From assembly GCA_045585835.1 (NCBI GenBank), contig JAZMZG010000028.1, positions 1-64,000 of the forward strand: a DNA stretch of 64,000 nucleotides, read 5' to 3'. The position numbers and the translations under genes were made by a program. Below the pieces are notes generated by a model that was given only the letters and a program-made list of their open reading frames with translations, had not been told where the DNA came from and searched no databases. Positions 39,561 through 47,512 of this stretch are shown here, in pieces. Within the stretch, counting starts at the first letter, position 1. Each line of letters opens with the position of its first letter. Source of the stretch: CALCTE01 sp045585835 (GTDB taxonomy: Bacteria > Bacillota > Clostridia > Oscillospirales > CAG-272).

Positions 39561-40994
39561 ATGAATCTCATTTACAATGTCAAAGACAGACCGAGCTTCG
39601 GAAAGCTCATCGTTTTTGCATTCCAACAGCTTCTTGCAATCCTTGCTGCCACAATCGCAGTTCCTGCGATAATCAATTCGTCCGAAGACCTTGCGGGCTT
39701 TTGGGCGGCAAACGGCGGCGTTGAAGCCGTAGGAATGTCATCTTCTGCGGCACTTTTCGGTGCGGGCGTGGGCACACTCGTATATCTTCTTTTCACAAAG
39801 TTTAAGAGCCCCGTATTTTTGGGCTCGTCATTTGCATTCATCGGCTCGATGATAGCGGCTTTTGCCGGTGCGGCAAGTGCGGCGGCGGGATACGTCGGAA
39901 TCATAATCGGTGCGGCTATCGCAGGACTTGTTTACGTTATAATCGCAATAATCGTTAAGTTTGCGGGCGTTAAGTGGATAAATACGATTATGCCCGCCGT
40001 TGTAATCGGACCTACGGTTGCCATAATCGGTCTTTCTCTTGCGGGAAATGCCGTAGGCGATTTGACAAAAGGCAAGGTTTTGGTGGAAACGACATCTAAA
40101 GCGGTCGAAAACGATGCTATCGTAGAAAAAATAACTATGGTGTCGGGCTGCAATCCCTACGTTGCACTTGTTTGCGGTCTTGTAACACTCTTTACGGTAA
40201 TCCTTTGCTCCGTTTACGGCAAAAAGATGGCAAAGCTCATACCCTTCATCATCGGTATATTCGCAGGCTATGCCGCTTCCGCTATATTCACCGTTATCGG
40301 TATTGCTACAAACAACGTATCTCTTCAGATAATCGACTTCTCCGTATTTAAGGAGCTTTCGATATTCTCCGTTCCCGAATTCACGTTCACTCACCTTGCA
40401 CAAGGCGTAAAGCAGGTTGACGGAAAGTTTATTGCAACCGTAGCGGTAGCTTATGCGCCCGTAGCATTCGTAGTTTTCGCGGAGCACATCGCAGACCACA
40501 AAAACCTCTCCACCATTATCGGCGCAGAGCTTCTTGAAGAGCCCGGTCTGCACAGAACGCTTCTCGGCGACGGTGTCGGCTCTATGGCAGGCGCATTATT
40601 CGGTGGTTGCCCCAACACCACCTACGGCGAAAGCGTAGGCTGTGTTGCAATCACGGGTAACGCATCGGTAGTAACTATCCTCACGACCGCAATTATGGCT
40701 ATTGCAATTTCGTTCTTTGACCCCTTTGTAACCTTCCTTGCAAGCATTCCCAACTGCGTAATGGGCGGCGTATGTATCACGCTTTACGGCTTTATCGCAG
40801 TCAGCGGTCTTAAAATGCTCCAAAAGGTTAACCTCGGAGAAAACAGAAACCTCTTTGTTGCCGCAGTTATTCTTATTGCGGGCATCGGCGGTCTTACCGT
40901 AAGCTTCGGCGGTGTTACGATAACCTCCATCGCTTGCGCACTTATCCTCGGCATCATCGTAAACGCTATCGTACCCAAGGATAAAGCGGAATAA
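39561..40994 (+). CDS. Uracil/xanthine permease (NCS2 family)
   Basis: 477 residues, about 14 helices. NCS2 marks: FGKLIVFAFQQLLAILAATI at the start, PVVIGPT-like VVIGPTVAIIGLSLA, VAYAPVAFVVFAEHIADHKN with the substrate-binding Glu, and FGGCPNTTYGESVGCVAITGN (the NxxGxVxxT-type signature). The GCPNTTYGESVG form is nearer uracil permeases (UraA/PyrP). Start at 39561 behind GGAGGGAAAGT. Confidence 0.93.
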   Translation: MNLIYNVKDRPSFGKLIVFAFQQLLAILAATIAVPAIINSSEDLAGFWAANGGVEAVGMSSSAALFGAGVGTLVYLLFTKFKSPVFLGSSFAFIGSMIAAFAGAASAAAGYVGIIIGAAIAGLVYVIIAIIVKFAGVKWINTIMPAVVIGPTVAIIGLSLAGNAVGDLTKGKVLVETTSKAVENDAIVEKITMVSGCNPYVALVCGLVTLFTVILCSVYGKKMAKLIPFIIGIFAGYAASAIFTVIGIATNNVSLQIIDFSVFKELSIFSVPEFTFTHLAQGVKQVDGKFIATVAVAYAPVAFVVFAEHIADHKNLSTIIGAELLEEPGLHRTLLGDGVGSMAGALFGGCPNTTYGESVGCVAITGNASVVTILTTAIMAIAISFFDPFVTFLASIPNCVMGGVCITLYGFIAVSGLKMLQKVNLGENRNLFVAAVILIAGIGGLTVSFGGVTITSIACALILGIIVNAIVPKDKAE

Positions 40995-41012
40995 ATATAT
41001 ACAAGAAATCCA

Positions 41013-41052
41013 TATCGGCGCAGTGTATTTTAAGCACTGCGCCGATTTTATT
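41013..41052 (+). terminator. Terminator of the permease gene
   Basis: ATCGGCGCAGTG / CACTGCGCCGAT stem with a 9-nt loop, then TTTATTA. Confidence 0.85.
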
Positions 41053-41071
41053 ACAAAACTGTCATTTGCGG

Positions 41072-41100
41072 TTGACAAAATTCGATTTATAGGTTAGAAT
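41072..41100 (+). promoter_or_regulatory. Promoter of pflB
   Basis: TTGACA (41072-41077), 17-bp spacer, TAGAAT (41095-41100). Confidence 0.85.
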
Positions 41101-41113
41101 AAAGGTGTACTCG

Positions 41114-41150
41114 GGCGGCTTGGTTTGTACTTAAACCGAGTTGCCTTTTA
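41114..41150 (+). promoter_or_regulatory. Leader hairpin with U-run in the pflB 5' UTR
   Basis: GGCGGCTTGGTTT (41114-41126) pairs over 13 bp with AAACCGAGTTGCC (41133-41145), including a few G-T pairs, and is followed by TTTTA. This is terminator-like and lies between promoter and start codon, so an attenuator is possible. Confidence 0.55.
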
Positions 41151-41168
41151 TGGCTTTAGAGGTAAACT

Positions 41169-43400
41169 ATGGAACACAACAATTGGAATGGATTTAAAAA
41201 AGGTATATGGCAGCATGAAATAAACGTGCGTGATTTCATTCAATGCAACTATAAAGAATATTGCGAAGACGCAAGCTTCCTTGTCGGTGCGACCGAGCGT
41301 ACGAATGCGCTTATGGAAAAAATAAATGCACTCTTTAAGCTTGAGCGTCAGTACGGAGGCGTGCTTGATGTAGATACCGCAACGGTTTCCTCTCTGACAA
41401 GCTATTCTCCCGGATATATCGACAAGGAAAACGAGCTTATAGTCGGTATGCAAACAAACCGCCCCTTGAAAAGAGGCGTCAACCCCTTCGGCGGTATGCG
41501 TATGGTGCGTCAAGCGTGCGAAGCCTACGGCTATAAGTTGAGCGAGCAAATAGAGACGGAGTTTCGCTATCGCACAACGCATAACGACGGCGTTTTCCGT
41601 GCATATACGGACGAGATGCGCCAAGCAAGAAAGTGCCACGTCATAACGGGACTTCCCGACGCATACGGCAGAGGCAGAATTATCGGCGACTACAGAAGAG
41701 TAGCTCTTTACGGAATCGACAGGCTTATCGAGGAAAAGGTAAAGGATAAAGACCTTCTCTCAAAGGGTAATTTCGACGCAAAGGCTATACGCCTTGATGA
41801 AGAGCTTTATCGTCAGATAACATTCCTTGGCTATATGAAAGAAATGGCGGCGATGTACGGCTGTGACATAAGCGGCCCCGCAAAAGACGCAAGGGAAGCT
41901 ATACAGTGGACGTATTTCGGTTACCTTGCCGCTATCAAGGAGCAAAACGGCGCAGCTATGTCACTTGGCAGAGTCAGCACCTTCTTCGATATTTATATCG
42001 AACGTGATATAGAGCTCGGCATCCTCACGGAAGAGGGGGCACAGGAGCTTATCGACGATTTCGTTATGAAGCTCCGTATAGCACGTCACTTGCGCACTCC
42101 CGAATATAACGAGCTTTTCGGCGGCGACCCGATGTGGATAACAGAAGCTGTCGGAGGTATGGGCGAAAACGGTAAGACGCTTGTGACAAAATCGAGCTTC
42201 CGTATGCTCAATACCCTTTATACCTTAGGCTCTTCCCCCGAGCCTAATCTCACGGTGCTTTGGTCAAATTCCTTGCCCGAGGGATTTAAAAAATTCTGCG
42301 CAAAAGTTTCGGTCGATACCGATTCCATTCAGTATGAAAACGACGACGTTATGCGCCCCATCTACGGCGACGATTATGCTATCGCCTGCTGCGTTTCGGC
42401 TATGAAGCTCGGTAAGCAGATGCAATTCTTCGGTGCACGCTGTAACTTGGCAAAGCTCCTTCTAATTGCCATAAACGGCGGTTACGATACCACAAGCGGT
42501 ATCCATATCGGCCCGCAGATGCCCGTAATGGAGGGTGAAAAGCTCGACTTTGACGAGGTCATGAAGCGTATGGACGTATACATGGCTTGGCTTTCAAGGC
42601 TCTATGTCAATACGATGAACATCATCAACTATATGCACGACAAATATGCTTACGAAAAATCGCAAATGGCACTTCACGATACCGAGGTTGAGCGCTTTAT
42701 GGCATTCGGTATTGCAGGTCTTTCCGTCGTTGCGGATTCGTTAAGCGCTATCAAATTTGCAAAAGTAAAACCCATAAAAGATGAAAGCGGCTTTATAACC
42801 GAATTTGAAACGGAAGGAGACTTCCCCAAATACGGCAACGACGACGACCGTGTAGACCTTATCGCAAAGGAAATGTCGCATAAGATGATAACCGAGCTTC
42901 GCAAAACTCCCACCTACCGTGATGCCATACACACGCTTTCGGTGCTTACCATTACGTCAAACGTAATGTACGGCAAAAACACGGGCTCTACGCCCGACGG
43001 AAGAAAGGCGGGGCAGGCGTTTGCACCGGGCGCAAACCCGATGCACAACAGAGAAGAAAACGGTGCCCTTGCGTCGCTTAACTCGGTTGCCAAGATAAGC
43101 TACGACGACTGCCGAGACGGTATATCCAACACCTTCTCCATAACTCCCGACACCTTGGGAAGCAGCGAAGATGAGCGTGTTTCCAATCTCGTTGCGATTT
43201 TGGACGGTTACTTTGCGAAGAAGGCTCACCATATAAATATCAACGTTTTAAACCGAGAGACCTTAATTAAAGCTTATAACGACCCCGAGGCATTCCCCAA
43301 CCTTACGATAAGAGTTTCGGGTTATGCGGTCAACTTCCATAAGCTTTCCCGTGATCAACAAAAAGAGGTCATCTCCCGTACTTTCCACGAGGCTATGTAA
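41169..43400 (+). CDS. pflB: Pyruvate formate-lyase (formate C-acetyltransferase)
   Basis: 743 residues, usual length. Glycyl-radical enzyme that splits pyruvate with CoA into acetyl-CoA and formate. Active-site cysteine pair in DDYAIACCVSAMK, the radical glycine Gly718 in LTIRVSGYAVNFHKLS, and MTWISDTFS-type core features such as GRGRIIGDYRRVALYG and SVDTDSIQYENDDVMRP. Followed by its activase gene 61 bp downstream, with a terminator in between. Confidence 0.97.
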   Translation: MEHNNWNGFKKGIWQHEINVRDFIQCNYKEYCEDASFLVGATERTNALMEKINALFKLERQYGGVLDVDTATVSSLTSYSPGYIDKENELIVGMQTNRPLKRGVNPFGGMRMVRQACEAYGYKLSEQIETEFRYRTTHNDGVFRAYTDEMRQARKCHVITGLPDAYGRGRIIGDYRRVALYGIDRLIEEKVKDKDLLSKGNFDAKAIRLDEELYRQITFLGYMKEMAAMYGCDISGPAKDAREAIQWTYFGYLAAIKEQNGAAMSLGRVSTFFDIYIERDIELGILTEEGAQELIDDFVMKLRIARHLRTPEYNELFGGDPMWITEAVGGMGENGKTLVTKSSFRMLNTLYTLGSSPEPNLTVLWSNSLPEGFKKFCAKVSVDTDSIQYENDDVMRPIYGDDYAIACCVSAMKLGKQMQFFGARCNLAKLLLIAINGGYDTTSGIHIGPQMPVMEGEKLDFDEVMKRMDVYMAWLSRLYVNTMNIINYMHDKYAYEKSQMALHDTEVERFMAFGIAGLSVVADSLSAIKFAKVKPIKDESGFITEFETEGDFPKYGNDDDRVDLIAKEMSHKMITELRKTPTYRDAIHTLSVLTITSNVMYGKNTGSTPDGRKAGQAFAPGANPMHNREENGALASLNSVAKISYDDCRDGISNTFSITPDTLGSSEDERVSNLVAILDGYFAKKAHHININVLNRETLIKAYNDPEAFPNLTIRVSGYAVNFHKLSRDQQKEVISRTFHEAM

Positions 43401-43410
43401 CATAATTCAA

Positions 43411-43440
43411 AAAGGCGGGCTCATACCCGCCTTTTTATAT
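43411..43440 (+). terminator. Terminator between pflB and pflA
   Basis: AAAGGCGGG / CCCGCCTTT stem with a 6-nt loop followed by TTTATAT. Partial read-through would give less activase than lyase. Confidence 0.8.
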
Positions 43441-43461
43441 CTTGTGCGATGAGGAAGCGCT

Positions 43462-44193
43462 ATGAGTGAAAGCATTATCGGAAAGATAAATTCCATACAG
43501 ACTCTCGGCACTCTCGACGGGCCGGGCGTCAGATTTATTGCGTTTTTGCAAGGCTGTAACCTTAAATGCGGCTGTTGCCATAATCCCGAAATGCAAAGCA
43601 CTTTCGGCGGTACGAAAATAAGCGCCGAAGAGCTTGTTAAAAAAGTCTTGCGCTGCAAAGAATATTTCGGCCGAGAGGGCGGTATCACCCTCTCGGGCGG
43701 TGAGGTGCTTTTGCAAGCTGATTTCGCAAAAAGGGTATTTGAGCTTTGCCGCGAAAACGGCATAAACACATGTATCGACACATCGGGCAGTATAATAAAC
43801 GATTCGGTAATGAAGCTGCTTGACTTTACCGACCATATTTTGCTTGATATAAAATACACAAACGACGAGGCTTATCGAAAATATGCAGGTTGCTCGATCG
43901 AAAAGCCGCTTGAATTTTTGGAAATCGCAAACAAAAAGAATATCCCCGTAACGCTTCGTCAAGTCATAATACCGACGCTAAACGATAACGAGGGAAATAT
44001 AAGGGCGCTTGCGGCAATAGCGAAAAAATACGCCTGTGTTGTAAAAACGGAGCTTTTGCCGTTTAAAAAGCTGTGCGTTACGAAATATGAAAGCTTGGGG
44101 ATAAAATTCCCGTTTGCCGATATCCCCGAACCGAGTAAAGCAGATATGGACGCTTTGCGCAGTATACTTGACAACCGAAACGATGTATCGTAA
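43462..44193 (+). CDS. pflA: Pyruvate formate-lyase activating enzyme
   Basis: 243 residues. Radical SAM enzyme that makes the glycyl radical on PflB. The cluster motif is GCNLKCGCCHNPE, Cys32, Cys36 and Cys39 (C-x3-C-x2-C). In this class the residue before the third cysteine is usually aromatic (Tyr or Phe), but here it is Cys38. GGITLSGGEVLLQ and LLDIKYTNDEAYRKY follow as expected. ATG at 43462; the gene directly follows the pflB terminator. Confidence 0.95.
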   Translation: MSESIIGKINSIQTLGTLDGPGVRFIAFLQGCNLKCGCCHNPEMQSTFGGTKISAEELVKKVLRCKEYFGREGGITLSGGEVLLQADFAKRVFELCRENGINTCIDTSGSIINDSVMKLLDFTDHILLDIKYTNDEAYRKYAGCSIEKPLEFLEIANKKNIPVTLRQVIIPTLNDNEGNIRALAAIAKKYACVVKTELLPFKKLCVTKYESLGIKFPFADIPEPSKADMDALRSILDNRNDVS

Positions 44194-44222
44194 CATGCTC
44201 GTCCACTACGATTATTTCGGGT

Positions 44223-44342
44223 AAATGCAAATGTTCCGCTCTCGTTTGTGATAAGCTTCTCTATCGTTTCCGTTACCGCACTCCTTAATTCTTCCGTTTC
44301 CTCTATCTCTCTGTGCCCGAAAAAACAACAGGTGTTGTTCAT
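44223..44342 (-). pseudogene. N-terminal remnant of a SLOG/DUF1273-like protein
   Basis: The 40 residues from ATG at 44342 (MNNTCCFFGHREIEETEELR, then TETIEKLITNESGTFAF) match the first strand and helix of short SLOG-family proteins that begin CCFFGHR and continue with a GGA-like or FGS-like nucleotide-binding turn. Homology stops there; the frame runs on into the antisense of pflA. The gene was apparently cut off by a deletion next to pflA. Confidence 0.55.
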
Positions 44343-44453
44343 TTTTATCAATCATCTCCTGATTTTTTAGATACACCATATATCCATTTACAACATTATA
44401 ACACATAATGCATCTAAAATAAATACACAATATATTTATTATGAGGTGTTTTT

Positions 44454-44654
44454 ATGGCTATAAAGAGTGTTTCTATAAGAATTGAAGAAGAGATGCTTGA
44501 TAAAATTTCTTATATTGCGGATTATGAGGGCAGAAGTGTAAACAGTCAGGTGCTTGTTTTGATAAGACAGAACATTAAAGCTTTTGAAGATGCAAACGGT
44601 GCTATTGACGGAGATATTAAACCTTCTTCAAATGTAAAACCGACAAGAAAATAA
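44454..44654 (+). CDS. Ribbon-helix-helix (Arc-like) small protein
   Basis: 66 residues. MAIKSVSIRIEEEMLDKISY forms the beta strand and first helix, ADYEGRSVNSQVLVLIRQNI the second helix of an Arc/MetJ-type ribbon-helix-helix DNA-binding dimer. A short polar tail follows. No toxin gene is adjacent, so a toxin-antitoxin role is not supported. GAGGTG precedes ATG; transcribed away from the SLOG remnant. Confidence 0.8.
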   Translation: MAIKSVSIRIEEEMLDKISYIADYEGRSVNSQVLVLIRQNIKAFEDANGAIDGDIKPSSNVKPTRK

Positions 44655-44660
44655 AAGCCA

Positions 44661-44697
44661 AAAAACAGGGACGATGTTAATCGTCCCTGTTTTAATG
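44661..44697 (+). terminator. Terminator of the ribbon-helix-helix gene
   Basis: AAAACAGGGACGA / TCGTCCCTGTTTT stem with a 6-nt loop and T-run. Confidence 0.9.
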
Positions 44698-44757
44698 CAT
44701 AAATACATACGCTTTTTCATATCCATTTAACGAAACGTTTTTTTTCGGGAGCTTTTT

Positions 44758-45108
44758 ATGACTCAAACCAACGCTATGAAAAACAAGATGATAATATGCG
44801 TGGAAAACGGGAAGTTTTTAGGCAAGATAAAGGACTTTTATATTGACGATACGGGAAAGGTATGCTGTTTTTCCGTCGAAAAAAAGGATTCCCTCTTCTC
44901 ACGTAAGGAGAAAAGGGAATCGTTTGTTGTAAATTGGGACGATATCTGCGCCGAAAGTGCAGACGTAATACTTGTGAAAGCTTACCGCGAGGGAGAGCTT
45001 GACAGCGAGAAAAAGCACGAGGGGTTCTTCTCGGGTATTCAAGGGTATCTTGCAGTCGCTTTGTTTATTGTCTCGCTTTTGATTCTTTTCAAAAGCTGTG
45101 TAGGTTAA
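44758..45108 (+). CDS. PRC-barrel protein with C-terminal membrane tail
   Basis: 116 residues. Residues 9-75 fit a PRC-barrel of the YlmC/YmxH type: GKFLGKIKDFYIDDTGKVCC, FVVNWDDICAESADVILVKA. A charged linker leads to a single helix at the end (GYLAVALFIVSLLILFKSC), giving a tail-anchored form. YlmC/YmxH are short sporulation-associated PRC-barrel proteins without such a helix. Convergent with the lipoprotein gene, overlapping by 4 bp. Confidence 0.7.
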   Translation: MTQTNAMKNKMIICVENGKFLGKIKDFYIDDTGKVCCFSVEKKDSLFSRKEKRESFVVNWDDICAESADVILVKAYREGELDSEKKHEGFFSGIQGYLAVALFIVSLLILFKSCVG

Positions 45109-46049
45109 CGTTCCGGTAAAATTACGTCTACTATTTTATAGGTTGCGTGGAAAACTATCTTTTGAGTGTTATCCTCTGTGTCTTCGCCGCTCTCGGTATT
45201 TTCGCCGCCTTCGGTGTTTTCACCGCCTTCGGTGTTTTCACCGCCTTCGGTATTTTCACCGCCTTCGGTATTCTCACCGCCTTCGGTATTTTCACCGCCT
45301 TCGGTGTTTTCTTCGGCGTCGGCGCCGTTATTTTCAACGTTTTCGGGTGGCGGTATATCCCCCGGTGTTTCGGTGGAAATCACGGGAACTTCGTAAATAT
45401 AATCCTCATCACAGCTTACAAGCTGTTCGGGCAAAAAGGTGATGACCACCGCATCTGAGTTCTTATAGCTTAATGCTTGTTCGCTGTAAACTATGATGTT
45501 ATGGACCTCACCGCCTATTTCGGCATTTCCCAAAAGCACTCCTTCTTCGGTATACAAGACGTCAAAGGCAAGGCTTTCGTATACTACTTCGGGGAAAAGC
45601 GGTTCCTTATATATAATAAGTCCCTCAAGCTCCAAGTCGGAAAGCTCGACGTCCTCGTGGTCAAGCGCTTCTGCGACAGTGACAAAGTCACCGCCCCAAA
45701 TCGAAACGAACGTATACGGTGATTGGACTTTTTCAAAATAATATTTATATTCGTTGTCCATGTAGAAGACGTCGGGGCCCTCTTCCATTTCGTCGTATGA
45801 GATATCCACTCTTACCACTATTTTTTTATTTGGGTCTCTTATGTCGGTAATAATGACCTCCGGCATTTCAAAGTCGATATTTTCCTCTTCGTCGTCCTCG
45901 TCTTCATCTTCATATTCGGGTTTTGGGGTGGACAAATCTCCTAAAGACTCTTTCTCTTCTTCGTTGTCCGCCACCTCCGTCTTTTTCGAGCAAGAGCAAA
46001 AAGCCGTAAGGCAAAGTATAAATGCGAGTATAAATGCGATTTTTTTCAA
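45105..46049 (-). CDS. Lipoprotein with Glu-Asn-Thr-Glu-Gly-Gly tandem repeats
   Basis: 314 residues. Signal and lipobox: KKIAFILAFILCLTAFCSC (Cys20). An acidic linker follows (EYEDEDEDDEEENIDFEMPE), then a beta-rich domain of about 180 residues that I do not recognise. Near the C-terminus are six ENTEGG units plus ENTESG and EDTEDN, encoded by an 18-bp DNA repeat, then a short closing strand VFHATYKIVDVILPE. TTG start at 46049 is used because the nearby ATG (46058) is out of frame and touches the AAAGGA site. The function is unknown. Confidence 0.75.
   Translation of the reverse strand: MKKIAFILAFILCLTAFCSCSKKTEVADNEEEKESLGDLSTPKPEYEDEDEDDEEENIDFEMPEVIITDIRDPNKKIVVRVDISYDEMEEGPDVFYMDNEYKYYFEKVQSPYTFVSIWGGDFVTVAEALDHEDVELSDLELEGLIIYKEPLFPEVVYESLAFDVLYTEEGVLLGNAEIGGEVHNIIVYSEQALSYKNSDAVVITFLPEQLVSCDEDYIYEVPVISTETPGDIPPPENVENNGADAEENTEGGENTEGGENTEGGENTEGGENTEGGENTEGGENTESGEDTEDNTQKIVFHATYKIVDVILPER
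45178..45320. repeat. 18-bp minisatellite within the lipoprotein gene
   Basis: Units read TTCGGTRTTTTCACCGCC on the plus strand, about eight copies including edge variants, with substitutions mainly at one A/G position and one T/C. In frame, it encodes ENTEGG, so copy changes would not shift the frame. Confidence 0.9.
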
Positions 46050-46081
46050 ACTGATTCATTCCTTTCGGTGCGCCGATACAT

Positions 46082-47470
46082 TCAAAGCGATACTCTATCG
46101 GCAACGTATACGCCCATAGCGCCCGCCTGCGAAAGCGAGCGGGTGACAGAGGAGCAGTCTCCGAAGCAGAATACGTCCTCTACTATTTCGAATTTGTCGT
46201 TTAAGAATACGGGTTTTGCGCTGTACATCTTTATCTCCGGAGAATAAAGAAGCGTATCGTAGTTGGCAATTCCGGGGAAAACGTTATTAAGCTGTTCAAG
46301 CGCAGAACAGATATTGTCAAGTATCCGCTTGGGAAGCGCAAGTGAAATATCGCCCGCAACAGCGGTCTTTAAGCTTGGTATCGTAGTGCTTTGCGAAAGT
46401 CTATGGTCGTTTGTGCGTCTTCCGAGCTTTAGGTCGCCAAAGCGCTGTACGAGCACGGAGTTATTGGATATCATATTCGACATCGCCGCTACGTACTGCG
46501 CATATTGTGTGGGATATTTAAACGGAGTGGAAAAATTGATACTCGACAGCAAAGCAAAGTTGGAGTTGCCCGTATCCTCGCCCTCTATGCTGTTTGCAAA
46601 GCCGTTTACGGATAATATACCGCTGTTGTTTTCGATACAAACCTTCGCTCTGTTGTTATTCCAGCAAAACGTTCTTACGATATCGCCGTAGGGCTTCGTT
46701 CTCACGAGTATTTTCGGCTCATAGATGGTATCTATAATACTCTTGCACACGGAATCGGGTATCTCAACTCTTACGCCGATATCGACACGGTTGTTGACCA
46801 TCTCTATGCCGTGAGTCTTGCAAAAGTTCTCAAACCAAGCCATTCCCGTTCTGCCCGCACCTATAAAGAGCTTATCGTAATCAAGCTCACAGTTGTTAGC
46901 CTTTATATGCTTTTTTGAAGTGTCGATTTCTTCGATGTCCGTATCGGTGATTATTTCAACGCCTTCCGCTTTGAGATAAGTTATAAGGTCGGACATGACT
47001 TGGTAATTACCGTCGCTTCCGAAATGGCGTATCCTTGCAGATAGTGCGTGCATATCGTACTTTAAGCACTCTGCGGGGAACTTATCGGACGGCTCGTAAA
47101 GCGGATAATCCTCCTTTGCAAAACCCATAAGCGCATCGTCCACCGCACGAATGTACGAGTCCATCGTTTCATAATCGAGATACTGCCCGAGCCAACCGCC
47201 GTACGATTTATATGAAAATCTGTCGGGCATTATGTATTTTCCGTCATTAAAGCTTCCTGCACCCGCTTCGCCGCTGACGATAGCGCATTGACGGCACTTT
47301 AAGCAAGAATCCGACTTCTTATCTAAAATGGGACACTTGCGGTCCTCTATTTTTTTGCCTTTTTCAAGAATAATTATTTTGCCTTCCTTACCCGTTTTTT
47401 TGAGATTTTCCAAAAGTCTGTAGGAAAACATAAGGGAGCTTATTCCCGCTCCTATACAAACGTAAGTCAT
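46082..47470 (-). CDS. FAD-dependent dehydrogenase (COG2509-like)
   Basis: 462 residues. N-terminal Rossmann FAD motif YVCIGAGISSLMFSYRLL, then ILEKGKKIEDRKCPIL, a cysteine pattern CLKCRQCAIVSGEAGAGSFNDGKY typical of COG2509 oxidoreductases, and a C-terminal FAD-binding CFGDCSSVTRSLSQAGAMGVYVAD. Reaction and substrate are unknown. GGAGAAACGAAA precedes ATG at 47470. Its neighbours make or modify surface sugars, but no direct link is evident. Confidence 0.8.
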   Translation of the reverse strand: MTYVCIGAGISSLMFSYRLLENLKKTGKEGKIIILEKGKKIEDRKCPILDKKSDSCLKCRQCAIVSGEAGAGSFNDGKYIMPDRFSYKSYGGWLGQYLDYETMDSYIRAVDDALMGFAKEDYPLYEPSDKFPAECLKYDMHALSARIRHFGSDGNYQVMSDLITYLKAEGVEIITDTDIEEIDTSKKHIKANNCELDYDKLFIGAGRTGMAWFENFCKTHGIEMVNNRVDIGVRVEIPDSVCKSIIDTIYEPKILVRTKPYGDIVRTFCWNNNRAKVCIENNSGILSVNGFANSIEGEDTGNSNFALLSSINFSTPFKYPTQYAQYVAAMSNMISNNSVLVQRFGDLKLGRRTNDHRLSQSTTIPSLKTAVAGDISLALPKRILDNICSALEQLNNVFPGIANYDTLLYSPEIKMYSAKPVFLNDKFEIVEDVFCFGDCSSVTRSLSQAGAMGVYVADRVSL

Positions 47471-47512
47471 TTTCGTTTCTCCATTATTATACTGAATATT
47501 GTTAAAAATCCG

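Noticed and set aside
44454..44654. Toxin-antitoxin pair with the ribbon-helix-helix protein as antitoxin
   Set aside because: No toxin-sized gene follows; a terminator closes the gene at once, and the next gene is a PRC-barrel membrane protein.
45143..45458. Several plus-strand frames with Phe/Pro/Ser repeats
   Set aside because: They are reading-frame shadows of the 18-bp minisatellite in the lipoprotein gene.
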